Of a DNA stretch of 64,000 nt, positions 11,418 through 21,260 are shown piece by piece. The stretch covers positions 167,824,815-167,888,814 of the forward strand of contig CM070900.1 of the NCBI GenBank assembly GCA_036417435.1. The letters run 5' to 3'. The DNA is from Inia geoffrensis (taxonomy: Eukaryota; Chordata; Mammalia; Artiodactyla; Iniidae). The position numbers and the translations under genes are program-made. How positions within the stretch are numbered: the stretch's first letter is position 1; the number at the start of each line of letters is the position of its first letter. A model generated the notes under the pieces. That model was not told the DNA's origin. It ran no database searches and saw nothing but the letters and a program-made list of their open reading frames with translations.

Positions 11418-12930
11418 GAGAAAGAAAGAAGAAAGAAAGAAAGAAAAAGAGGGGAGGGAGGGAGGGAGGGAGGAAGGAAGGAAGGAGAAAAAGAAAGAAG
11501 ATAAAGTAAAATAAAGATAAAATATAATTAAGTTATTAAAATAAAAAATAAGAGAAAAAAACATAAAAAACAAACAAACAAAAAAACGGACAGATAGAAC
11601 CCTAGGACAAATGGTGGAAGCCAAGCTATACAGACAAAATCTCACAAGAAGCATACACATACACACTCACAAAAAGAGGTAAAGGGGAAAAAAAAATCAT
11701 AAATCTTGGTATCAAAGTCCACCTCCTTAATTTGGGATGATTCATTGTCTATTCATGTATTCCACAGATGCAGGGTACATCAAGTTGATTGTGGAGCTTT
11801 AATTCGCTGCTTCTGAGGCTGCTGGGAGAGATTTCCCTTTCTCTTCTTTGTTCTCACAGCTCCCAGGTGCTGAGCTTTGGATTTGGCCCCGCCTCTGTGT
11901 GTAGGTCGCCGGAGGACGTCTGTTCTTTGCTCAGACAGGACGGAGTTAAAGGAGCCGCTGATTTGGGGGCTCTGGCTCACTCAGGCTGGGGGGAGGGAGG
12001 GGCATGGAGTGTGGGGCGAGCCTGCGGCAGCAGAGCCCAACATGACATTGCACCAGCCTGTGGCGCGCCGTGCGTTCTCCCAGGGGAGTTGTCCCTGGAA
12101 CCCGGGACCCTGGAGGTGGCGGGCTTCACAGGCTTCCAGCAGGGGAGGTGTGGTGTGGGTAGTGACCTGTGCTCGCACACAGGCTTCTTGGTGGTGGCAG
12201 CAGCAGCCCTAGCATCTCATGCCCGTCTTTGGGGTCTGTGCTTTTAGCCGCGGCTCACACCCGTCTCTGGAGCTCCTTTAAACAGCACTCTTAATCCCCT
12301 CTCCTCACGCAAAAGGAAACAAAGAGGGAAGCAAAAGTCTCTTGCCTCTCCGGCAGTTCCAGACTTTTCCCCGGACTCCCTCCTGGCTAGCCATGGTGCA
12401 CTAACCCCCTGCAGGCTGTGTTCATGCTGCCAACCCCAGTCCTCTCCCGGCGCTCCGCCCGAAGCCCGAGCCTCAACTCCCAGCTCCGCCCGTCCCGGCG
12501 GGTGAGAAGACAAGCCTCTCAGGCTGGTGAGTGCTGGTCGGCCCTGATCCTCTGTGCGGGAATCTCTCTGCTTTGTCCTTCGCACCCCTGTGGCTGCATT
12601 CTCCTCCGTGGCTCTGAAGCTTTCCCCCTCCGCCACCCGCAGTCTCCGCCCGCAAAGGGGCTTCCCAGTGTTTGGAAACCTTTCCTCCTTCACGGCTCCT
12701 TCCCACTGGTGCAGGTCCCGTCCCTATTCTTTTGTCTCTGTTTTTTCTTTTTTCTTTTGCCCTATCCAGGTACGTGGGTGGTTTCTTGCCTTTTGGGAGG
12801 TCTGAGGTCTTCTGCCAGCGTTCAGTAGGTGTTCTGTAGGAGTTGTTCCACGTGTAGATGTATTTCTGGTGTATCTGTGGGGAGGAAGGTGATCTCCACG
12901 TCTTAGCCTTCCGCCGCCTTCCTGGAAGCC
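10800..12930 (-). promoter_or_regulatory. L1 5' UTR with internal promoter, GC-rich
   Basis: The 1.1 kb from about 11780 to 12930 is GC-rich with visible CpG sites, in sharp contrast to the AT-rich surroundings. That is typical of an L1 promoter region. Between it and ORF1 are an A-rich stretch and a polypurine microsatellite (11361-11486). The many open frames here on both strands (for example 11789-12247 and 12244-12693) reflect base composition and are not genes. L1 5' UTRs of some mammals also have an antisense promoter; here that would fire rightward, toward CDH10 exon 2. Confidence 0.8.
11361..11486 (+). repeat. Polypurine microsatellite (GAAA)n then (GGGA)n/(GGAA)n
   Basis: Nearly pure GAAA units from 11361 to about 11448, then GGGA and GGAA units to 11486, with an A-rich stretch after. 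The pure-purine strand is + and it lies in the 5' UTR of the antisense L1. The reading frames through it (KERKKERK-type proteins) are artefacts. Confidence 0.95.
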
Positions 12931-12945
12931 TATTGCCTGAATTCT
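12931..12945. repeat. Target-site duplication, right copy, of the full-length L1
   Basis: Exact match to 5465-5479. It sits directly next to the L1 5' end, whose sense strand starts ggcttccagg. Confidence 0.95.
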
Positions 12946-14246
12946 AGGACTGGTGGGGAACAGATGACCAGATATCTGACAGACAGTGAGCATGGTGATC
13001 AGTAATTCTGGTGGGTGCCTGACCATAGAGGTGAAGTCAGCTGATTGGTGGATTTAGGGGACTGCTGGTAGTAGTATAGATGGCTCAAGCCAGACTGAGA
13101 AATGTGTATGCAGGGAGAGATCTAGCAGGGAAGAGTAGAAATCATATCATTGCAAGGAAGCTCAGATAGATAGCATCCTGGTCGTGGCACATGGTCTTTT
13201 GGATTCCTATTTCTTTCTGTTGCAAATTAGCTAGTCCCTAAAAACCTACACTGTAATCATTTGAGGGGTAATCATTTTGGTAGATGCCCCCAGAGTTGTG
13301 CTGGCATCTAGTAGTGCCCTGTTGTAATCTGCTGCTGAAATCTGTGGTCCTGCTTTCTCATCTTTTCATCTCTGCCATCCAGTTTTTGTTTTGGTTCTGT
13401 GGGTTCGCAACCTTGAGAGTTTACCAGGTGAAATTTCAAACTGGCCCCTGTACACAGAGGGCAAGCAGAGATGGAAGATAGAGGCAGATAACTCCAGAAT
13501 GGTAGGTAATAGTTTTAATAAGGAAATAAACTTACATATGAGGCTTGTCTTGGGCAGCCACAAGATGAGTGGATCTCCACTCCCGCCCTCCAGAATCTTG
13601 CCTTTATATAGAGTTAAAGAGCTTTCTATGCCTTGGCCGGGTTAAGAGTTGCCTTCTCACAACATGCCCTATTACATGAGGCTTCAGTTTGTCATGTTAA
13701 TATGTCTTTTTTCCCTGATGAGTTTTAAGCTTATTTAAAAGAGCATTGTTGTACCTTTAAATCCTGATTATTTATCACAGTATCTGTTTTAGTGATACTG
13801 TGATAAATTGTTCATTAAATGGATTAAGTGATGGGATGATAAAAAATTTAATGGTTTCTTTTCACAGAAAGATTGGAACAATACAATATGCACTATTATG
13901 TTGTATTTTAAAATCTTTTGCTAAAATATTCTAAACATAAGTAAATCAAGCCATTAAAGAGCAACACATATTGTATTGACAAGTAAGAAAAGTCAAGAGA
14001 GATGGCTCAGTTTGCTAACAAATCCATTACTGTGCCATACCTTTTCTCATTACCACCAATTTAAAATTGGATAATTCTGTTTTCAATCTATTTTATTTTG
14101 TAAGAATGTGTCTAGGTTAGTATTACAAAAATACAAAAAATTGCCTCACACACAATGTTTAGTAGTGTCCTTTCTTCTAATAGTAACATTTCTTGTCAAG
14201 GTATTTCAACAGCAAACTGAGGATTCAAAACATTGTCAGGCAGCTA
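12946..14246. other. No recognised feature
   Basis: About 1.3 kb right of the L1. The part 13250-13660 is less AT-rich and includes an AATAAA-like signal (ggaaataaac at 13521) and several open frames on both strands. An old LTR is possible but I cannot name one. Confidence 0.4.
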
Positions 14247-14261
14247 AAATGTCCTTTTGAG

Positions 14262-14352
14262 GGCTTCTCTGGTGGTGCAGTGATTGAGAGTCTGCCTGCC
14301 GATGCAGGGGACATGCGTTCGTGCCCCAGTCTGGGAGGATCCCACATGCCAC
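14262..14352 (+). mobile_element. CHR-type SINE, 3'-truncated and tailless, with target-site duplication
   Basis: Only the tRNA-derived head of the SINE is present, from gggcttctctggtggtgcag to gatcccacatgccac. There is no body and no A-tail. It is nevertheless bracketed by aaatgtccttttgag at 14247-14261 and aaatgtccttttgagg at 14353-14368. Ordinary L1-driven SINE insertions keep the 3' tail, so this is an unusual product. Confidence 0.85.
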
Positions 14353-14368
14353 AAATGTCCTTTTGAGG

Positions 14369-15679
14369 TTATCAAATGAAAAGTGAACAAAAATAGAGGG
14401 CTTGCTTAAAAAATATAAAATTATCTTTACAACTATACTAAATTAATAAATTTTTATCACCACATAATCTTTTTATATTTAGGTAAGGCTATGAGATAAA
14501 ATATTTAAAGTATTATAACCCTTTTAGGAAATCCATCATAGAATATTTGCTTTTGTTTCAATATGAGCAAAACTTTCATTTGTATGATCTTAAATGCAAA
14601 GTCCTTCGTAGCTCTGTGACTGATACATAATTCAACTTTTTTTGAGAAATCATTCATTTGACTTTTTTGAATGTAATTATAAAAGGTAAAACTAACGGAC
14701 ATCCCTAGACAATAAAGCGTAAAATCCAACACGTGGAAGTTCAACTCATAGCTTTTGAATTTCTCTGGGATTTATAAGGGATTGTTCAAAAGCTTAGCAT
14801 GTAAGTCATAAAAATATTATTCCTTATTTATAATTTATGTTAGAAATTTGTGTCTGAATAAAGTAGAAACTATAGAAGCCTGGTGGTGTCTTCTATAACT
14901 TTCGCTCTTGTAAATAATGCAACTCTGTTGAGTTCATTTCCCTTGTTGGCTGTCCCTAAAGTGTGCCCTACCCTATTTTTGTTCTTTTCCATCAGATACT
15001 TGTAAATCAAAAATCCCTTTGAGAATAACTCTCCCACCTTTGTGTCTGTATATCTCCGAGGGAAATGTAATCTGACTTCAGTCATCTAATTAGCAGTAGG
15101 AGTCTCTGTGCTGCAGGCTGCGACATCAACACAAGTGTGATGAGTCAGTGTGCTGACATCAATGAACAAATTATTAAATTACACACTCCCCTAGGCAGGC
15201 ACGGGCTTTCAGAGCCCTCATATTTTATGCACTATTGCATGGACTCCCTGTTTTCAGAAACTGTGAGTATCCAGGCCAAGTTGAGGATATAAAGTCCTGA
15301 TGAAATTATGGAGGTTTTTTGCAAAAGATATTCCGCACACTGTTAGGTGTTAGGTTTGGCTTGTTGTTTTGACAACTGATAACTAGCTAGAGTAAAAGAA
15401 TAACAGGAAACAAGACAGGGCATATCATTTAGGGCATCTTTTTCTTTGGACACCAGTGTCTCAGAGTAAAATAAAGGATCCATTATCTGAATAAAATTTC
15501 AAAGGGATCAAACTTTTCTCAATACTCCGTATTTAGATGTGTAAATAGTATGCAGTAATTTTTGTTTCCTGTATAATTTATAAAAGTACACATTCTTAAA
15601 TGATTTTAATTATTAAATGATTTAATACTTAATAAAGGAAAGTGCAATGAAAGTAAATATCCTTTAAAAATGCCATTTA
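14369..15679. other. No recognised feature
   Basis: AT-rich single-copy-looking sequence. Open frames at 14505-14744 and 14870-15085 (- strand) have no recognisable motifs. Confidence 0.5.
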
Positions 15680-16639
15680 TCCTTTTACATAATAGCCATC
15701 TTGACAGGTGCGAGGTGAGATTTCAGTTGTGGTTTTGATTTCCATTTCCCTGATGTTTAGTAATGTTGAGCACCTTTTCATGTACCTGTTGGCCATTTGT
15801 ACAAAGGTGTAATTTACATACAGTAAAATTCATCCTTTTTAATGTAAAGTTCTATGAATTTTGACAAATATATACAGACTTATAACAAGTAGCACAGATA
15901 AAATAGAGAACACTACCATCTCCCCCAAAAGTTTCTATATGTTACTTTGTGGTGACTAGGCCCTAGCAACCACTAATCTGCTGTGTTTTGTATCCCTATA
16001 CTTTTACTTTTTCAAGAATGTGATATAAATGGAATCATATACTATATATGATTTTTGAGCCTGGTTTCTTCCATTTAACATAATGCATTTGAGGTACATC
16101 CATGTTGCTGCATGTATAAATAGTTCAGACATTTTGATTGATGAAGAGCAAGACATTGTATGGATACACCAAAGTTTGTTTGTCCACTAACCTGTTTGAG
16201 ACCATTTGGGTAGTTTCCAGTTTGTTGTGATAATGAATAATGAATGAAGTGGGTGTAACCATTTACATATAGTTCTATGTGAACAAATGTTTTTGTTTCT
16301 CCTAGACAAGCATCTAGGATAAGAATATTATATCAAATACTAAGTGCATGTGTAATATTTTAAGAAACTGCAGTTTGTTTTCTAAATAGCTATAATATTG
16401 TGCTTTCCCACCAGTAGGGAATAGCAGTGTCATTTGTTCTGCATCCTTGCCAACACTTGGTAATGTCTTTTTAAAATTTTATTTCAGCGATTTTAATGTA
16501 GTATAGTGGTACCCATTATGGTTTCAATTTTCAAATTTTCATTTCTAATGAAAAAAGATGTTAAACATCATTTTATGTGCTTATTTGCCATCTGTATATT
16601 TTTTGTTGAAATGTCTGTTCAAGTCTTTTGCCCATTTTT

Positions 16640-16840
16640 TTTTTTTTTGCGGTACGCGGGCCTCTCACTGTTGTGGCCTCTCCTGTCGTGGAGCACAGAT
16701 TCTGGACACACAGGCCCAGCGGCCATGGCTCACAGGCCCAGCTGCTCCACAGCATGTGGGATCTTCCTGGACCAGGGCACGAACCCGTGTCCCCTGCATC
16801 GGCAGGCAGACTCCCAACCACTGCGCCACCAGGGAAGCCC
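16640..16840 (-). mobile_element. CHR-2 SINE inside the old L1
   Basis: Reverse-complement SINE with a leading T-run, flanked by a perfect 15-bp duplication cttttgcccattttt at 16625-16639 and 16841-16855. The flanking L1 reads continuously across it when one copy is removed. Confidence 0.95.
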
Positions 16841-17698
16841 CTTTTGCCCATTTTTAATTGGAATGTTTGTTTCTAATTATTGACTTCTGATATTAATTAG
16901 TGTAGCATGGATAAATGCTTTATCAGATATATGTTTTGCAATTATTTTCTCCAAGTTTATGACTCGTCTTTTCATTTTATTAATGATGTCTTCTGAAGAG
17001 ATAGTGCTTTTAATTTTGATAAAAACAAATTTGTCAATTATTTTTCTTTTATAAATCAAGATTTAGGTGTCATCTCTAAGAAATCTTTATGAATTAAAAA
17101 ACGCAAGTTTTTCTCCTATGATTTCTTCTATAAGTTTTATAGTTTAGATTTTTACATTAAATTGATAGTCCAATTTATTTGTTGTAAATGGAATAAAATA
17201 TGGCTTGCATTTAAATTGATTCAGCTCTATTCATTGAAATGATTATTTTTTATCCATTGAATGATATTTGTAGCTTTCTAGGAAATCATATATGTGAGTC
17301 CGTTTCTGGACTCTCTGATCTCTTCCATTGGTCTATGTACATAATGTTTCACCTGTATCTTACTCTGTTGATTAGTGTAGCTTTATGATAAGTCTTAAAA
17401 CCATATAGTATGAGTTCTGCAACTCTGTTTCTCTTTCTCAGCTTGCCTTGGCTATTTTATTTCCTTTGATTTTACATATAAATTTTAAAAGCATTTTGTC
17501 AACATCGACAGGAATATCCTTCTGGAATTTTTTTTGACTCTACAGATCAATTTAGGGAGAATTAACATTTGAACAATATTTCTATTCAGATCATAAATAA
17601 AATTTATTTATTTACAGCTTCTCCCATGAGCCTTTGTAATTTTCAGCATACAGATCTTATTTTAAAAAATTTATTCAGTAAGTATTTACTGAAGACCT

Positions 17699-18182
17699 AG
17701 TGTATTAGTTATCTATTGCTGCATAACAAATTACCCCAGAACTTAGAGGCTTAAAACAACAATAATCACAGAGAGCAACTAGGCTCAGTGGTTCTGGCCT
17801 TCTCATGAGGTTGCAGTCAGATGTCAGCCTGAGCTGTAGTCATGTGAAGGTCTGATTAGGGCTGGAGGACCCACTTTCAAGGTACCTTCCTCCAGGGGCT
17901 GGCAAGTTGATGCTGGCTGTTTGGGGAAGGTCTCAGTTCTTTACCACAAGGGTTCTTGAGTGACCTCACAATGTAGCATGGCTTCCCCTGTGGGAGTGAC
18001 ATAAAAGTAAGAAAGTACCAGGAGGACGCTGTATTCTTTCTATAACCTCAGAAGTCATATACCATCACTTCCACCACATTCTATTTGCTACAAGCAAGTC
18101 ACTAAGGCTGGCCCACATTCAAGAGGAGGAGAATTATTCTACCTTTGAAAGGGGGAGTGTCAAAACATTTGTGGACACATTT
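17699..18182 (-). mobile_element. MaLR/MLT1-type LTR, antisense
   Basis: Starts near ttagttatctattgctgcat and contains acaaattaccccagaactta, ggttgcagtcagatgtcagc, taacctcagaagtcatatac and gtcaaaacatttgtggacac, matching the reverse form of a MaLR-like solo LTR. Subfamily uncertain. Confidence 0.65.
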
Positions 18183-18810
18183 TATTCAGCTTTATTGAGA
18201 AATGATTGACATGCATCACTGTATAAGTTTAAGGTGTACAGCATGATGGTTTGACTTACATGTATTGTGAAATAATTACCACAGGAGGTTTAGTTAATAT
18301 CCATCACCTCATATAGATACAAAAAAAGAAAAAAGTATTCTTATGAAAAGAACTCTTAGGATCTACTCTCTTAACAACTTTCCTATATATCATACATCAG
18401 TGTTAACCATAGTCATCATGTTGTATATTACAATCCTAGTACTCATTTATCTTATAACTGTAATTTTGTACCTTTTGACCACCTTCCTCTAATTCCCTCT
18501 CCTCCAGCTACTGCCTCTGGTAAACACAAATCTGATCTCTTTTTCTATGAGTTTTGTGTTTGTTTTGTTTTGTTTTTAAGATTCCACATATAGATGAGAT
18601 CATATGGTATTTTTCTTTCTCTCTCTGACTTATTTCACCTACCATAATGCCTTCAAGGTCCCTCTATGTTGTTGCAAATGGTAGGATTTCCTCACTTTTA
18701 TGGCTTAATATTACATTTTATGTATATGTATCACAACTTCTTCATCCATTAATCCATCCATGGACACTTAGGTTGTTTTCATGTCTTGGCTGTTGTAAAT
18801 AACAGTAGAT
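18183..18810 (-). mobile_element. Second L1M 3' UTR fragment nested in the stack
   Basis: tttattcagctttattgaga, tttaaggtgtacagcatgat and cctctggtaaacacaaatct mark a distinct L1 3' UTR. It lies between the LTR and the resumption of the host L1. Confidence 0.7.
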
Positions 18811-19151
18811 TGATCTTACATAGATTTTGTTTGATTTCTACCTAATATTTCACTTTTTTGTACTTTTGTAAATGGTATGATTTTAAATTTTATTTCAATT
18901 TATAATTGCTAATTGTTAATATGTAAAAATGCCATTGATTTTTGTTTGTTTGACCTTGTATTCCTACGAACTTGCTAAACTCATTGACTAGTTTTAGTAG
19001 CTTTTTAAATAAATTGCCTGTGATTTCACATGTTCAGAATCATACTATTTGCAAATGAAGACAGTTTTATTTCTTACTTTTCTCTATGTATGCTTTTTAT
19101 TTCTTTTTCTTGCTTTGCTTCTTTGGCTAGGACCAAAGTTTAAAGTTTAAA

Positions 19152-19210
19152 GTTGAATGTAAGTGGTAAGTTGAATGTAAGTGATAAGAGCTGAATGTAA
19201 GTGGTAAGAG
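19152..19210 (+). repeat. Short minisatellite, three units of about 20 bp
   Basis: Units of the form ttgaatgtaagtggtaagag repeat three times with small differences. The source is L1 ORF2 sequence that normally occurs once, so this is a local triplication. Confidence 0.75.
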
Positions 19211-20031
19211 CACATCTCCACAACTTGCTCCTAAACATACGGAGAAAAACATTTAGTCTCTCATCACTAAGTATGATAGTATGTTAGGATTTTGTAAGTG
19301 CTTTATATGAGTTGAAGAAGTTATCTTTTATTCCTAGTTTACTGAGAATTTTTATCATGTGGGAGGTTGGATTTTGTCAAATATTCTTCATCAACTGAAA
19401 TGATCGTAGGTTTTAAAAAATCATTTAATATGATTACAGTGATTGGTTTTCAAATGTTGAACTTACTTTACTGGGGTAAAGTGAAGATATATTATAATTT
19501 TACATATCATTGAGTTTCATGTGATAATATCTTGGTAAGAATTTGTATTCTATCTTCATGAAGGTTACTGCTCTTCTTCTTTGTTTTTGTTTTGTTTTGT
19601 TTTGTTTTCCCTCTTGTAATGGCTTTTATCATTTTGGAGTCAGAGTAATACCTTAGTAAAATGTATTGGAAAGTGTTCTTCCAGTCTAGTACTTTCTGAA
19701 ATACTTTGTGTAGAGCTGGTAAGTGTCTTAAATGTTTGCTTGAATTTGCCAGTGAAACTTTCTGGGTCTGGAGCATATAGATTCAATCTTTAAATATTTA
19801 TGGACCTATTGATGTTATCTTTTTCTCTTTGACTGAGATTGGTTGTCTGAGTCTTCATGGAATTTGTGTATTCCATCTACTTTTTAAAATTTATGAGTGT
19901 GGAACTTTTAGAAATGGTCCTTAAATAATCTTTTAATATCAGTAGGATCTGTAGTGATAACCCATTTTACTCTTCTACTGTTGGTTTCATTAATTTTCTC
20001 TATTGTTTCTGTTTCTAGTCTCACTCATGGT

Positions 20032-20100
20032 TACATATATGTGCATATGTGTGTGTATGTATATATATGCATGTGTATGTACATACACACATGTATTATT
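20032..20100. repeat. TG/TA/CA low-complexity stretch
   Basis: Alternating purine-pyrimidine stretch (acatatatgtgcatatgtgt and following) within the old L1. Confidence 0.7.
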
Positions 20101-21260
20101 GCCTTTGTCTTTTTGATTTGGGTATTAATTTCTTCTTTTAGCAGTCTATTAAAAGAGAAGCTTAGATAATTGATTTGACATGTTTGTCTTTACTGAAGTT
20201 GATATTTAATACTATAAATTTCCCTCTAAGCAATTTTTAGCTACACCCCACAAAATGTGAAATATATAGGATTTTTTCCATTTTTATTCAGTTCAAAATA
20301 TACTCTAATTTCTTTTGAGACTTCCTTCTTAACCCATGGGATTTTAAAAAGTTGTTTAACGTAAAGGAACTGTTACAGTGGAGGATTACTGGACTGAATG
20401 TCAATATTATGATATAGTATGAGTGTGTTTCGTGTTTGGTAATTGCAATCATTGTTGCTTTTGTTGTGGTCATCTATTTACAATTCTTGGTGTCAGTTTA
20501 TTTATCTCTTGTAAAAATAAAATACAGTGTGTGTGTATGAAAAAAAAAAGATCAAAGAGAAATGGCAACCAAATGGAATGTGTGATTCTTGATTGGATCC
20601 TGGATTAAAAATACTAAAGAACACAGTGGTCACCTACTAGGGAAATGTGATTTTGAGCTACTCAAAGGTATAGTCCATGGGCCCATTAAAAAAAAAAAAA
20701 GTTGTTGTTTAATTTTCAACTATTATGGATTTTCAGATCTCTCTTCCTCTTATTAGTTACTAATTTAAATCTGTTGTACTCAGAGATGTGTTATATAATT
20801 TCAGTCTTCTTAAATATACTATGACTTGTATTATACCCAGAGTATGGTCTTCTTACTGTACTTCATATGTGTATTTGAACAAATGTTTATTCTGATATTG
20901 TTGGGAGGAATGTTGATGGTTCCTACCACAATTGTGTATTTTTTAAATTTTTTATTTCCTTTCAGTTCTATCAGTTTTTGCTTAATGTATTTTGAAGCTC
21001 TGCATACATTTTTATGATGTCTTTTCTATGTGATTTGGCTGTTTTTCATAATGTAAAGCCTGTATCTCTAGCAATATTCCTTGTTCTGAAGTCTACTTTA
21101 TCTGATATTAATTTAGCCAATCCAGACTTTTATAGTCAGTGTTTGCACGATAAATATTTTTCATTCTTTTACTTTCTTTCAACCTATCTCTTTCTATTCC
21201 AAATGAATTTCTTTTACATAGTATATTTTCAGCTTTTACATTATTACCCATTGTGATAGC

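Larger units (their letters stand above)
5480..12930 (-). mobile_element. Full-length LINE-1 retrotransposon, antisense, inactive
   Basis: The element reads right to left: GC-rich 5' UTR (about 10800-12930), ORF1 (about 10000-10799), ORF2 (about 5867-9880), 3' UTR (about 5480-5866) and an A-tail seen as a T-run from 5480. It is flanked by a perfect 15-bp target-site duplication, tattgcctgaattct, at 5465-5479 and 12931-12945, so it is one complete insertion of about 7.2 kb once the SINE inside it (6313-6547) is removed. Both ORFs carry stops and frame changes, so it cannot move by itself. A GAAA microsatellite has grown in the 5' UTR. The SINE insertion shows that the L1 is older than that SINE burst. 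Confidence 0.95.
15680..21260 (-). mobile_element. Old L1M stack, antisense, with nested insertions
   Basis: 15680-15807 is a short piece of L1 ORF2 3' region (gccatcttgacaggtgcg). A second L1 3' end starts near 15808 (gtaatttacatacagtaaaa) and continues through the ORF2 C-terminal and RT regions. It is interrupted by a SINE (16640-16840) and by a block at about 17660-18810 holding an LTR and another L1 tail, and resumes with gatcttacatagattttgtt. It ends in the endonuclease region near 21260 (taaagcctgtatctctagca, tctactttatctgatatt). Everything is heavily mutated. Confidence 0.8.

Noticed and set aside
11210..11666. ORFs made of KERK or SFFL repeats
   Set aside because: Translation of the GAAA microsatellite on either strand.
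11789..12828. Several long overlapping ORFs on both strands (up to 152 codons)
   Set aside because: They come from the GC-rich L1 5' UTR, where stop codons are rare. No domain or motif is present.
13250..13660. Possible LTR with AATAAA-like signal
   Set aside because: No terminal dinucleotides, partner LTR or family match that I could identify.
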